DNA from: Nitrososphaerota archaeon | GTDB lineage: Archaea; Thermoproteota; Nitrososphaeria; Nitrososphaerales; JACQRY01 | Direction of reading: 5' to 3' | Assembly: GCA_016184315.1 (NCBI GenBank) | Contig: JACPCU010000019.1 | Coordinates: forward strand, 1-47,076 | Length of the DNA: 47,076 nucleotides | Part shown: positions 24,981 through 33,430 of the stretch, piece by piece | Layout of the letters: the number at the start of each line of letters is the position of its first letter | Position numbering within the stretch: position 1 is the stretch's first letter | Translations under genes and position numbers: made by a program | The notes under the pieces: model-generated | What the model saw: the letters and a program-made list of their open reading frames with translations, nothing else | Databases searched by the model: none | Told to the model about the DNA's origin: nothing

Positions 24981-26429
24981 GTGTCTTGGGATAAGATTGC
25001 GGACATCGTGGTAATAGGTTTTGGCGCGGCAGGAGCTACAGCTGCCATCACGGCACACGATCTAGGTTCAGAGGTTGTTATTCTAGAGAAGACTGACACA
25101 GGAGGTGGTAATACTGCAGCGTCAGGCGGCGCGTTTCTTTGCCCCTCTGAACCTGACAATGCTGCAGATTACATCCTTGCGCTGTCGTCTGGCAGCATGG
25201 ATGAAGATATTGTCAAGACCTTCGTTCATGAAGCATCCAAGAATGTGGAATGGATCGTAAAGTTGGGTGCTAAAATCGAGCCGCGAGGGGGCGCTTCTTA
25301 TCCATCGGTCAAGGGGGCATCATCAATGAGAGCATATCGCCTTCAAGGAGTTGGTCCTGGAGGTGATAGGCTTTGGAGTTTCTTGAAGGGTAAGGTGGAG
25401 GAACGTGGGATAAAGGTGTACTTCAAGACGGCCGCAACAGAATTGATCCAAGATGTGACCCGTGAAGTCATCGGTGTAGAAGCTCGGAACCCTGACGGCG
25501 AAACCAGAATAGAGGCCAAGCGAGCAGTAATACTTTCTTGCGGTGGATTCGAATATGATGATAATATGAAAAAGGAGTTCCTCCACGGCCCATCTTTCTT
25601 TTCTATGGGCAGCCCTGCCAATACTGGAGACGGAATCCGCATGGCCCAGAAGGCAGGTGCAGATCTCTGGCATATGGGCGCCGTGGCAGCACCACTCGGA
25701 CACAAGTTCCCAGAATTTGATGCTGCTTTTCCGACCCGCCTAGCTCACCAAAATATCGGTGATCCACTTTCCTTTGCTTTCATTTATGTGGATAGGCATG
25801 GTCAGAGGTTCATGAACGAACTTGGTGTCGACAACCACCTGCTTTGGCTTCCCTTTGCTTACTTTGACCTTGAACGCTTAGAATACACTAGGATACCGGC
25901 TTACATTATTTTTGATGAGGCTACTAGGCTGCGTGGGCCCATCGTTCGAAATCAGAATGGCTACAACCGCAATTTGTACACTTGGAGCGAAGACAATAGC
26001 GACGAAATAGCAAGAGGCTGGATTGCCAGTGGCGCGACGATCGATGAGCTAGCTCAGAGAATAGGGGTAAGTCAACGACTCTTATCTACCTCAATAGAGG
26101 CATACAATAATGGCTGCAAGCAGAGGCTAGACCCATTTGGTAGACCTACTAAGACATTGCAGCCAATCGATAGCCCTCCATACTACGCGATCAAGATTCA
26201 CTCATGCCTCCTCAACACCCAAGGAGGCCCTAAAAGGAATTCGAAAGCTCAGGTCATGGACCCCTACGGGAAACCTATTGGTAAGCTTTACAGCGCTGGA
26301 GAACTTGGTTCACTCTGGGGCTTTCTTTACCAAGAGACTGGCAATCTCGGTGAATGCTTGGCGTTCGGCAGGATCGCGGGTATGAACGCTGCAACCGAAC
26401 ATATTCGGGAAAACGACTTTGCCTTTTGA
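24981..26429 (+). CDS. FAD-dependent dehydrogenase, fumarate reductase/ketosteroid dehydrogenase family
   Basis: A 482-residue flavoprotein. The dinucleotide-binding motif GFGAAGATAA appears about 13 residues from the start, then EKTDTGGGNTAASGGAF (FAD-contacting loop), a middle substrate domain with FEYDDNMKKEFLHGP, and the C-terminal flavin segment LYSAGELGSLWGFLYQETGNLGECLAFGRIAG. This is the architecture of the FRD/SDH flavoprotein and 3-oxosteroid 1-dehydrogenase family. Lack of a heme domain or signal peptide suggests a soluble dehydrogenase of unknown substrate. I chose GTG 24981 over 24915 or 24927 because the Rossmann motif then starts at the N-terminus and a TATA-like box sits 29 bp upstream. 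Confidence 0.83.
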   Translation: MSWDKIADIVVIGFGAAGATAAITAHDLGSEVVILEKTDTGGGNTAASGGAFLCPSEPDNAADYILALSSGSMDEDIVKTFVHEASKNVEWIVKLGAKIEPRGGASYPSVKGASSMRAYRLQGVGPGGDRLWSFLKGKVEERGIKVYFKTAATELIQDVTREVIGVEARNPDGETRIEAKRAVILSCGGFEYDDNMKKEFLHGPSFFSMGSPANTGDGIRMAQKAGADLWHMGAVAAPLGHKFPEFDAAFPTRLAHQNIGDPLSFAFIYVDRHGQRFMNELGVDNHLLWLPFAYFDLERLEYTRIPAYIIFDEATRLRGPIVRNQNGYNRNLYTWSEDNSDEIARGWIASGATIDELAQRIGVSQRLLSTSIEAYNNGCKQRLDPFGRPTKTLQPIDSPPYYAIKIHSCLLNTQGGPKRNSKAQVMDPYGKPIGKLYSAGELGSLWGFLYQETGNLGECLAFGRIAGMNAATEHIRENDFAF

Positions 26430-26726
26430 TGATTGGCCACGTTCAACAATGACAATGCGCAGGTACTGATGGAGAGCATCTGTATGCCAGCGCGCGATGC
26501 AAGCTGGGTCTTTCTGGGCTCGTCGAGATTGTTGTTAAGCGTTAAGAGGTTTGACATCCTCAGTATTAGGAGAATAGAGCGCAATCCTAGACAGCGATGT
26601 TTGCATCGTATGCAAATCGTTCTGCAATTCTGCGTCACGTATGGGGCATCTACTTCCAGCCAAAGTTCGCTGGATCCTTCTTAGAAACAGTTTCAATCAG
26701 CCTTTTGGGACGATCCATCCATTATT

Positions 26727-28280
26727 CTACAATTTGCTGAGTGAAAATATGTCGCCACCCCATGTGGAAAAAATCTCCGATGCGACCAGATTATTCGAAT
26801 TGTCGTATACCTGTATTCTTGCAGTCAAAGGAAAATGAGCCTGCGCGATGTTAATGGAAGTTGTCTTGTCTTTGACAAGCACGCCGGTGGCAAGAACTTT
26901 CCCCGTGTTGGGGTCGACTATCCTTGCAGATCCACTCAGCGGCGATCTTGTTACCTTTATGCTTTCATCAAGAGAAACATAATAGTCCCTGAAGACTCCG
27001 TATAGTAGATTACTCGTGGAAGATGTCTGGGTTTCCAGAAAAATTACGAACGGAGATCTCATATCTAATTTGAGTGCCTTGCTTGAGAAGACAAGTTGGC
27101 CGTCCATGTATACGGTCATGTAGTTTCTGCCATTTGTGATAAGCGTACATTCCCGAGTGCTGGGTTGATTCGGACTGGTATCACTCCAAAGATTTTGCCA
27201 CCAAGTTGCAGTAGTGGAGTTTCCCTTTGCTTGTCCAACGGCCCAATGGATACTGCCTGACGGGCCCACCGTGGCGTAGCATGAGACATAGGTTAGCCTG
27301 TTTATGCTATCTTGGACATAGAGCCCTACATTATACCAGCCATCATCCGTATTTGAATAAGGTGTTGTGATAGTCGCGTGGAAAAGGAACGCGGTGGTAT
27401 CTCTGGTGACGGCGTACAGACCCGCCCATTTGCCACCAATTGACTGCACTCCTATGTGAAGACCGTTTGAATCTTCAAAATAATCGTTTGGAGCGTTTGG
27501 GCTTTGCGAAAACGCTGATCCACCAAAAGTCCAGTAACTGCTCTGCGAAAGCTGTTCGCGAGTAAGTGAACTGGTCAACGGATCTGCTGCTACGAATCCT
27601 GAATATGTTTTTTCGAGTGCGTAGGATATGGAGACGTCTGATGATCTGTAGTAAGCGGTATGAGTAGTGTCACTTGATAGGGTAATAGTTATGGAGCTTC
27701 CCGTGGCGCCAGTGTCCCAGTGGTCGAAAACATTGTTCTCTGTATCAAAAGCTGTCAGAGCATAGGTCCTTCCTGCTGTCACTGTGTATTCTATCGGTGT
27801 CGGTCCTGAACTCACCAAGTTGTTGCTGCTGTCTCTAAGCTCCGTGTTCACGCCGGTTAATGAATTCTCGCTTGTGAACTTGGAGATAACAGTCAGTCTT
27901 ACAAATGCTAGTCGATAGTAAGCTGTAAGAGAGGTAGCTTCGGTGATGCTGAATGTGTGAAACCGGTTTGTAGAACCGTCGTCCCAATGATCAAATATGT
28001 ATTGGTTGTAGTCAGCAGCCACTATGTGATAGGTTTGGCCTGAGATGACCGAGTAGGTAATAATTGTCCAGCCCGTTCCTACCAACGTACCATTGCTGTC
28101 ACGGAGCTCCGTCCACATACCTGTGAACAGCGAGTTGTCACTTAGTTTGGATGTCACCGTTAAGCTCACGGTTGCTTGAGCCGTTGCGAGATACGGAAAT
28201 GAGGACGCAAATAGAAGTATGATAATCGTTCCGGCTAACTCCTCTCGTAATTCAACAAGAAGTCGACTGACCGTTCTCAT
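26727..28280 (-). CDS. Secreted protein with two InlB-B-like repeats and a C-terminal domain shared with the 31806 protein
   Basis: A 517-residue secreted protein. A signal sequence (about 17-34, GTIIILLFASSFPYLATAQA) precedes two related repeats (about 38-125 and 127-212) that end in F(D)HWDDG/FDHWDTG and T(L)TAYYR. This pattern is typical of divergent InlB B-repeat domains in archaeal surface proteins. From about residue 235 to the end it aligns with almost the whole secreted protein at 31806-32768: YFEDSNGLHIGVQS, YLFH/FLFH, PYSNTDDG, CTLITNGRNYMTVY and a final WGGD. It lies divergently beside the HerA-like ATPase gene. There is no C-terminal anchor. I infer a released or S-layer-associated protein. 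Confidence 0.75.
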   Translation of the reverse strand: MRTVSRLLVELREELAGTIIILLFASSFPYLATAQATVSLTVTSKLSDNSLFTGMWTELRDSNGTLVGTGWTIITYSVISGQTYHIVAADYNQYIFDHWDDGSTNRFHTFSITEATSLTAYYRLAFVRLTVISKFTSENSLTGVNTELRDSSNNLVSSGPTPIEYTVTAGRTYALTAFDTENNVFDHWDTGATGSSITITLSSDTTHTAYYRSSDVSISYALEKTYSGFVAADPLTSSLTREQLSQSSYWTFGGSAFSQSPNAPNDYFEDSNGLHIGVQSIGGKWAGLYAVTRDTTAFLFHATITTPYSNTDDGWYNVGLYVQDSINRLTYVSCYATVGPSGSIHWAVGQAKGNSTTATWWQNLWSDTSPNQPSTRECTLITNGRNYMTVYMDGQLVFSSKALKLDMRSPFVIFLETQTSSTSNLLYGVFRDYYVSLDESIKVTRSPLSGSARIVDPNTGKVLATGVLVKDKTTSINIAQAHFPLTARIQVYDNSNNLVASEIFSTWGGDIFSLSKL

Positions 28281-28763
28281 TAGTTGTCTAGATCTACATG
28301 AACGCTAGCAACCTTATTTGAGTGCGGATATTTTCTTCTATATGCGGGTTATTCTTGTTAGGTGCAACGGCGGCTACTAGAGACGAGATCTGTATGATTA
28401 TGAAGACGCTCAGTCAAGCATGAAGGGGCATATATCTGTAAGAACTGATTCTGAGATGCTGAGCCTTAGGAAATCAATATTCATTTGAGGACGTAAACCC
28501 CCTGTTTCTGTAAATGGACGATCGAACTACTAACTGAGTCACCATGAATTCGGATAAGAAGATCATCGCGACAGAATAGCGATGCTGACCACTGGCGCCG
28601 TACGTGGAGATTGTAGACCCGATGTTGTATGTAACGTTCTTGGCACCATCATGAAGATGACTGCTCCGACTGATCGATTTCAGAAAAAAGTTAGAGAATA
28701 TATGCAAACCAACCCTCAATTACTTGGTATGCACTACACCTTATATCAAACAGAATATCAGAA
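28281..28763. other. Intergenic region between the InlB-repeat protein and the HerA-like ATPase
   Basis: About 480 bp between divergent genes. A TATA-like CTTATATCAA at about 28740-28748 lies 29 bp before ATG 28773. Another A/T-rich stretch (GCATATATC) occurs near 28428. A 61-codon open frame (28582-28767) contains the first box and has no recognisable features, so I do not call it a gene. No RNA gene or clear repeat is seen. Confidence 0.4.
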
Positions 28764-28772
28764 GTGAATTGC

Positions 28773-31421
28773 ATGCGAACAGTGGGATCTAGTAGCCTGA
28801 AATTTCGTATCGGAATGATGGACGATGAAATATTTGAAATCGATCCATATCCGTTTACGAAACACGCGCTAATTTTGGGAGCAACAGGATCTGGAAAGAC
28901 GGTTTTGGCGAAAGTGATAGTTGAGGAAGCAGTGCTTCATGGCATCCCTGTGCTTGCAATCGATCCTAAAGGCGACATTGGGAACCTCGCATTTGCATCC
29001 AAGACGTTCGCCTTCTCAAAATGGTGCAGAAAGGAAGCCGATGCTTTAGGGAAAAAGAGAGAAGAATATTCCCGTGAGCTGCAGCGCCTGTACAAAGAAA
29101 AAACGCTGGAATTTAATGACGACTTGACCGTTGTCGAAAATCTCGTGGATAGGGTCAAGGTTCGTGTTTACACGCCTAAATCCTCGTATGGCTTATCCAT
29201 GGGGATCTCTCCCGATCTCTCTGCACCAAAGAGCTTTGATTCTCTGTTGCAACAGGACTTTGCTACAGCATCCGCACTCCTTGATCTGACAGCATACAGT
29301 CTACTGAGGCTAGCTGGATTTGAAGAAAAGGATAGGGAACCGATAACTTTCGTATCAGCCATTCTAGAAGAATTGTGGAAGAAGGGAGAGAGCACCACCA
29401 TTCAAGACCTGATCAAACTGATCCAAGAACCCCCGTTCAATCACGTGGGATCCCTACCCCTTTCCAAGGTGATCTCTGACAAAGAGAGGAACTTCTTGGC
29501 TATGAGAACCAACTTGCTGATAGCGGATCCAAAGCTACGCCCATGGTTGTCCACTGATCCAGTAGATTTCGATGCATTGTTTAGCACAGAGGATGGAAAG
29601 ACCCCAGTAAACGTAGTCGATCTGAGGAGCATCCAATCAGAGAATGAGAAACATCTATTCTTGGAGTTGTTGCTGCAACGTTTATTCCAGTGGATTCTGA
29701 AGCAGGGAAGCACTCAAACACTGAGATACTTACTCTATTTCGATGAAATAGCAGGATACTGTCCCCCCGTAAAGGAACCACCATCTAAGAAACTGTTGTT
29801 ACTGTTAGTAAAGCAGGCGAGGGCTTTCGGCCTTGGGTTACTCCTTGCAAGTCAAAATGCCATCGATCTAGACTACAAAATCATTTCAAACGCAAATATT
29901 CGCATGATAGGTAGATTAGGGGCACGCCGCGATATTGACCGCATAAAAGTAGGATTGGAACTAGAAAGTAGTGCTGAAAAAGCTATCTCCAGTTTGAAGG
30001 TTGGCGAATTCTATTGCAACATATTCGAACCCAGAGTGAGATCCGTCATCAATGTGCGATGGCCGCTTGCATACCATAGAGGACCTCTGGAAGACGCAGA
30101 GATTGCGGAACTGATGGCGAGTCTCAAGGAAGGCAGCAGAAACCCAGTAATACGAACACTGAGAAAAGACTTGACCCACCCAGAACTGACTCACCCATTG
30201 GCAGAGACTCTGCCAGAAGGAGCTTACGGCGACAAGATCTTTCTCGAGTTGCATAGAAAGTTCACTCCAGATAATTTGCAGACGTTTATGCCGTCGAAGA
30301 ATCTCAAGAGCCTCAAAATATTGTCTTGTGAGCACAAAGAAGAACCTCACCCAATCTTCAAACTCGAACTGTCTGTGTCTGACAACGTGCTGTCGAAAGA
30401 GAAATTCACCAAGAGCATAGAAGTAGCTGAATACAACAATCAGTTAGTCTCCGTTCCTCCTGAGCACAAGCCAACTAGGTCACGCGAGATCCCCACTGAC
30501 AAGTACGCACATGAATTACAGTTCTGGAAGCCCAATTTGCAAACACTACTCGACAACGCTCAAGACGACTTGGATGGTAAGATCTTACTTGCAATACGAG
30601 CCAGAAAGGAAGAGCGCATAGACGGGAAGTGCGCACCTTTCTTCACGAGAATCACTAATCTTGATCGTAAGCGTGTTGCACTAGAGGACAACTTCAACGC
30701 GTATGCTGATACGATAAACCTGTATGAGAAAAAGTATCAGAGGGCCAGCAAAATCCTGAGGAATGAGAAGAAGAGCGCGAAGGCAAAAGCTCACCTGCTG
30801 TCGATGCAGAACAGGATCGATAACAAGAAAGCTATGTTACTGGATGCCAGACGAAAACTTGAACAACTCCAAGTGGACAAGAAGGACATTGAAGACAAGA
30901 TTCAGTTAATTCACGATGCTGAACGAAGAAGAGCTGACGAGACATTCGCCAATAGAAAACTCAAGCAACATATGGAGATTTCCGGGTGGTTAATCGAAAT
31001 TGCATACGACGCGAAAATTATGGTCAATAACAACACGGAGCGCCCTGTGAATGTAGAATGGAACTCGTTCAGGGGGACGGGCAAATGGGGTAATTGTGTT
31101 ACATGCTCAGCGGAACTGCAGGAGAGCTTCTGCTGCAACTGCGGAAATCTTATGTGCAAAGACCACATGGCGTATTGCAAAATCTGTTCCGAACCCATAT
31201 GCGATGAACATAAAGCCCTATGCAACAAATGTGAATCTGTTTTCTGTCCAGCCCATTCTTCAACATGCGAAATCTGTAAATCAGATAGTTGTCTGCAACA
31301 TATTGCCATGTGCAGTATCTGTAGCAGGAAGATCTGCAGCAACTGTCATGAAAGAAAATGGACTGGGTTCATGAAACGGGAACCAGTGTGCATAAGATGC
31401 AAAACAAAAAAACAGGTGTAA
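28773..31421 (+). CDS. HerA-like ATPase with coiled coil and five tandem Cys3His repeats
   Basis: An 882-residue protein. Residues 1-430 form a HerA/FtsK-type motor domain: Walker A GATGSGKT (about 36-43), IDPKGDIGNLA, Walker B YLLYFDEIAGY (about residue 323), the LLASQNAIDLDYKI sensor and the GRLGARRDIDRI arginine segment. A central part is followed by a long charged coiled coil (about 635-730). The last 110 residues hold five perfect 15-residue units with C-x2-C-x4-C-x2-H spacing (the fifth ends in Cys), bounded by further CxxC pairs, 25 or more Cys in all. ATG 28773 has a TATA-like box 29 bp upstream (GTG 28764 is possible). The family pumps or unwinds DNA as hexamers. The zinc array is unlike HerA of the NurA pair. 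Confidence 0.85.
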   Translation: MRTVGSSSLKFRIGMMDDEIFEIDPYPFTKHALILGATGSGKTVLAKVIVEEAVLHGIPVLAIDPKGDIGNLAFASKTFAFSKWCRKEADALGKKREEYSRELQRLYKEKTLEFNDDLTVVENLVDRVKVRVYTPKSSYGLSMGISPDLSAPKSFDSLLQQDFATASALLDLTAYSLLRLAGFEEKDREPITFVSAILEELWKKGESTTIQDLIKLIQEPPFNHVGSLPLSKVISDKERNFLAMRTNLLIADPKLRPWLSTDPVDFDALFSTEDGKTPVNVVDLRSIQSENEKHLFLELLLQRLFQWILKQGSTQTLRYLLYFDEIAGYCPPVKEPPSKKLLLLLVKQARAFGLGLLLASQNAIDLDYKIISNANIRMIGRLGARRDIDRIKVGLELESSAEKAISSLKVGEFYCNIFEPRVRSVINVRWPLAYHRGPLEDAEIAELMASLKEGSRNPVIRTLRKDLTHPELTHPLAETLPEGAYGDKIFLELHRKFTPDNLQTFMPSKNLKSLKILSCEHKEEPHPIFKLELSVSDNVLSKEKFTKSIEVAEYNNQLVSVPPEHKPTRSREIPTDKYAHELQFWKPNLQTLLDNAQDDLDGKILLAIRARKEERIDGKCAPFFTRITNLDRKRVALEDNFNAYADTINLYEKKYQRASKILRNEKKSAKAKAHLLSMQNRIDNKKAMLLDARRKLEQLQVDKKDIEDKIQLIHDAERRRADETFANRKLKQHMEISGWLIEIAYDAKIMVNNNTERPVNVEWNSFRGTGKWGNCVTCSAELQESFCCNCGNLMCKDHMAYCKICSEPICDEHKALCNKCESVFCPAHSSTCEICKSDSCLQHIAMCSICSRKICSNCHERKWTGFMKREPVCIRCKTKKQV

Positions 31422-31805
31422 AGTCCCAGAGATCTCATGCGTGTCCTCGATTAAGCGTAAGCGATACATTCAATCTGTGAACTCCTGCAAGCATCTCTTA
31501 TCACAGTGAGATTCGGTCACAAGGCGGAGAGTGTCTTGAGCAGTCATCCCCTGTTTCATGCTTTGAGACACTAATCTGACCCAGGATATCCTTCTTGCAT
31601 TGCTCTTCTAACAAGGCGCAGCTATCAGGTGGTTGGTGATGCCTAAACGGAGGGGTCTGTCCTGAGGTATTCGCAAATCCTTTCTTTGAGATCAAAGATG
31701 AGTAGTGCACCCGTAATTTGCTAAACCAAAACGGAACGATTTACTAGTAGAATTACTGTCAATGAAGATATAGTTCAAACGGTTAGGACACTTAAGGTAG
31801 TTCAA
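31422..31805. other. Intergenic region between the HerA-like ATPase and the second secreted protein
   Basis: About 380 bp with no gene that I can support. The 3' part is A/T-rich. A TATA-like ATATAGTT at about 31768-31775 lies 33 bp before ATG 31806. The 9-mer TAGTTCAAA occurs twice (31771 and 31798), flanking the probable transcription start. Confidence 0.35.
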
Positions 31806-32768
31806 ATGAAGTCAGCTCACTCTAATGTGGCATTATCGGCGGTACTGCTTCTGGCGCTCTTGATTGAAGCGATGGCCCCAACAATAGGTTCCGCCAGCGC
31901 CGCGACGGCTCCCATCACAAGAGTGCAATCCGGTCTGGTCGCTTTTGACTCGTTAACCACTGGCAATATGGATTACTGGACCTTTTGGGGTAGCGCAGTC
32001 AATACTCCTTTGCTACGTGATTACTACGAAGATTCTCAAGGACTTCACATCGGTGTACAGTCGCCGTATAGCGGTAAATGGGTCAACTATGCCGCCGTCT
32101 CGCCAGACACTAATGCGTATCTTTTCCACAGTGTCGTGACCAACCCCTACTCATCCATCTCGGATGGGGTGGTAGATGTAGGTCTGTACGTCGTGGCCTC
32201 AACCAGCAACTACGTCGGATGCATAGCTGTTGCTGACTTTAGCGGACATTATTGGGCAGTCGTTCAAGCCTACGGAACCACTTTGGGAGACGCTACCATG
32301 ACAACTCTGTACCAATCGCCTTTGAACACTATGCCTCTCACACAGGATTGCACAATCATAACTAATGGTGACAACTATCTGAAGGTGTACCTTGGAGGTA
32401 ATGTTGTCTTCTCTGGAAGCAACATGGTGATGAACATGCCCACCCCGTTCAACGCGTTCCTGCAGATCGACGCGTCAGCTCCCGGCTCTATTCACTACGG
32501 AACCTATCTCAACTATTACGCAACGTCGAGCGAAAGGGTGACTGTGACTAACGCGCCTCTTGATGGGACTGTGCAGGTAGTTGACTCTTTCAACAACGTG
32601 CTTGCAAGTGTTCCGGTAGATCCCGATGGCACAGCCACTATGTTTGTGGGTATGTACAGCTCACCATTGAACGCATTCATCAAAGTCTACGACTCCACCA
32701 ATACACTTGTCGCATCCACCACGAGCACGATCCCCATATGGGGAGGAGATACGTATACAATCTCCTGA
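31806..32768 (+). CDS. Secreted protein, paralogue of the C-terminal domain of the 26727 protein
   Basis: A 320-residue secreted protein with a Sec-type signal (hydrophobic core ALSAVLLLALLIEAMA, likely cut near SASA, residue 34). The whole mature part is one beta-rich domain that aligns with the last 280 residues of the protein at 26727-28280: WGSAVN...YYEDSQGLHIGVQS, NAYLFHSVVTNPYSS, CTIITNGDNYLKVY, an NAPLDGTVQVVD linker unit and a terminal IPIWGGDTYTIS. The lectin-like jelly-roll appearance and the NYY/KVYLGG segments suggest a carbohydrate- or surface-binding domain, but that is inference. Function is unknown. It lies downstream of the HerA-like ATPase in the same direction. Confidence 0.72.
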   Translation: MKSAHSNVALSAVLLLALLIEAMAPTIGSASAATAPITRVQSGLVAFDSLTTGNMDYWTFWGSAVNTPLLRDYYEDSQGLHIGVQSPYSGKWVNYAAVSPDTNAYLFHSVVTNPYSSISDGVVDVGLYVVASTSNYVGCIAVADFSGHYWAVVQAYGTTLGDATMTTLYQSPLNTMPLTQDCTIITNGDNYLKVYLGGNVVFSGSNMVMNMPTPFNAFLQIDASAPGSIHYGTYLNYYATSSERVTVTNAPLDGTVQVVDSFNNVLASVPVDPDGTATMFVGMYSSPLNAFIKVYDSTNTLVASTTSTIPIWGGDTYTIS

Positions 32769-33113
32769 CTTTCTCTTAATGAGATATCAAATAGGGCTAA
32801 ACTCGTCTAGTCGCTCGATAATCTTCCCAATCAACGTCCATTTGGTATCCTCTATCATGCAACGCCCACGTTGGTTTGACTCTGCGGGATAATTGACATA
32901 CATCCGATCCTAATAGTTGCTTAGGTCTGCTCTTCAGCGCGAACCGGGAGCTCATACTTGAAGAACCCTCCTCTTTAGAGACCCCCAAGATCACAACCAA
33001 CCTTGCCTTCGGCCAATTCGAAGAGGGGTCCATCAAGACAAAAGAGAGAGGGATTAGTTGTAGATGCATGTGGAATGCCTATGTCAGGCATTTTCGGCAA
33101 TAGACATCGATAG
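32769..33113. other. Intergenic region with no supported gene
   Basis: About 345 bp between the secreted protein and tRNA-Arg. Open frames on either strand here are short, lack family features and lack a promoter at a fitting distance. I see no repeats or RNA motifs. Confidence 0.35.
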
Positions 33114-33205
33114 CGGGCCCGGTGGGATTTGAACCCACGACCACCGGCTTAGAGGGCCGGTGCTTTAGACCCAGAACAGGTCTGTCCATACTGAGCTACG
33201 AGCCC
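33114..33205 (-). tRNA. tRNA-Arg (TCT) with an intron in the D-arm
   Basis: On the minus strand: acceptor GGGCTCG/CGGGCCC (one G-T pair), T8 A9, D-stem GCTC, anticodon stem CCGGC/GCCGG with loop CCTCTAA (anticodon TCT), variable TGGTC, T-arm GTGGG-TTCAAAT-CCCAC and discriminator G73. The 3' strand of the D-stem (GAGC) is interrupted. Removing 17 nt (33165-33181) rebuilds it and gives a 75-nt tRNA. Exon GGAC pairs with intron GTCT (one G-T pair), with bulges AG|A and AA|A, a bulge-helix-bulge site near position 22/23. Position 33 is C where U33 is nearly universal. CCA is not encoded. Confidence 0.88.
33165..33181 (-). other. 17-nt tRNA-Arg intron in the D-stem
   Basis: The intron reads ACCTGTTCTGGGTCTAA on the minus strand. 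A small CC/GG inner helix with a 6-nt loop and the GGAC/GTCT central helix define the cut sites. Alternative cuts one base away cannot be excluded, but this choice restores a 4-bp D-stem. Confidence 0.7.
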
Positions 33206-33430
33206 GCCTAACCCGCTTAAAGAAACCATGATTTGACGGTTACGCCCACATCAACCCCGTGCAAAAAGACAGGCCGAAAACAAGTTCATCTTGACGGATT
33301 ATATACAAAGAGGGTCTCCGTCCCAAGACTAAGACATCTATCCACTAAGGCCGCATCGTTGCGCCATTACAAATCAGGGTGCAAGCTTTTTACTGCCAGC
33401 CAAGATAGGCTTCACGGGAAAAGAAGCTAA

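Noticed and set aside
26430-26726. Short open frames between the FAD dehydrogenase and the InlB-repeat protein
   Set aside because: About 300 bp of spacer. The open frames have no family features, and no RNA, repeat or clear promoter was found.
28582-28767. 61-codon open frame overlapping the HerA-like gene start by 4 bp
   Set aside because: It looked like a coupled upstream gene, but a TATA-like box lies inside its end at leaderless distance from ATG 28773, and its residues show no domain, signal or coding character.
32797-33069. 90-codon minus-strand open frame between the secreted protein and tRNA-Arg
   Set aside because: No domain, signal peptide or fitting promoter is seen, and the length is within chance expectation.
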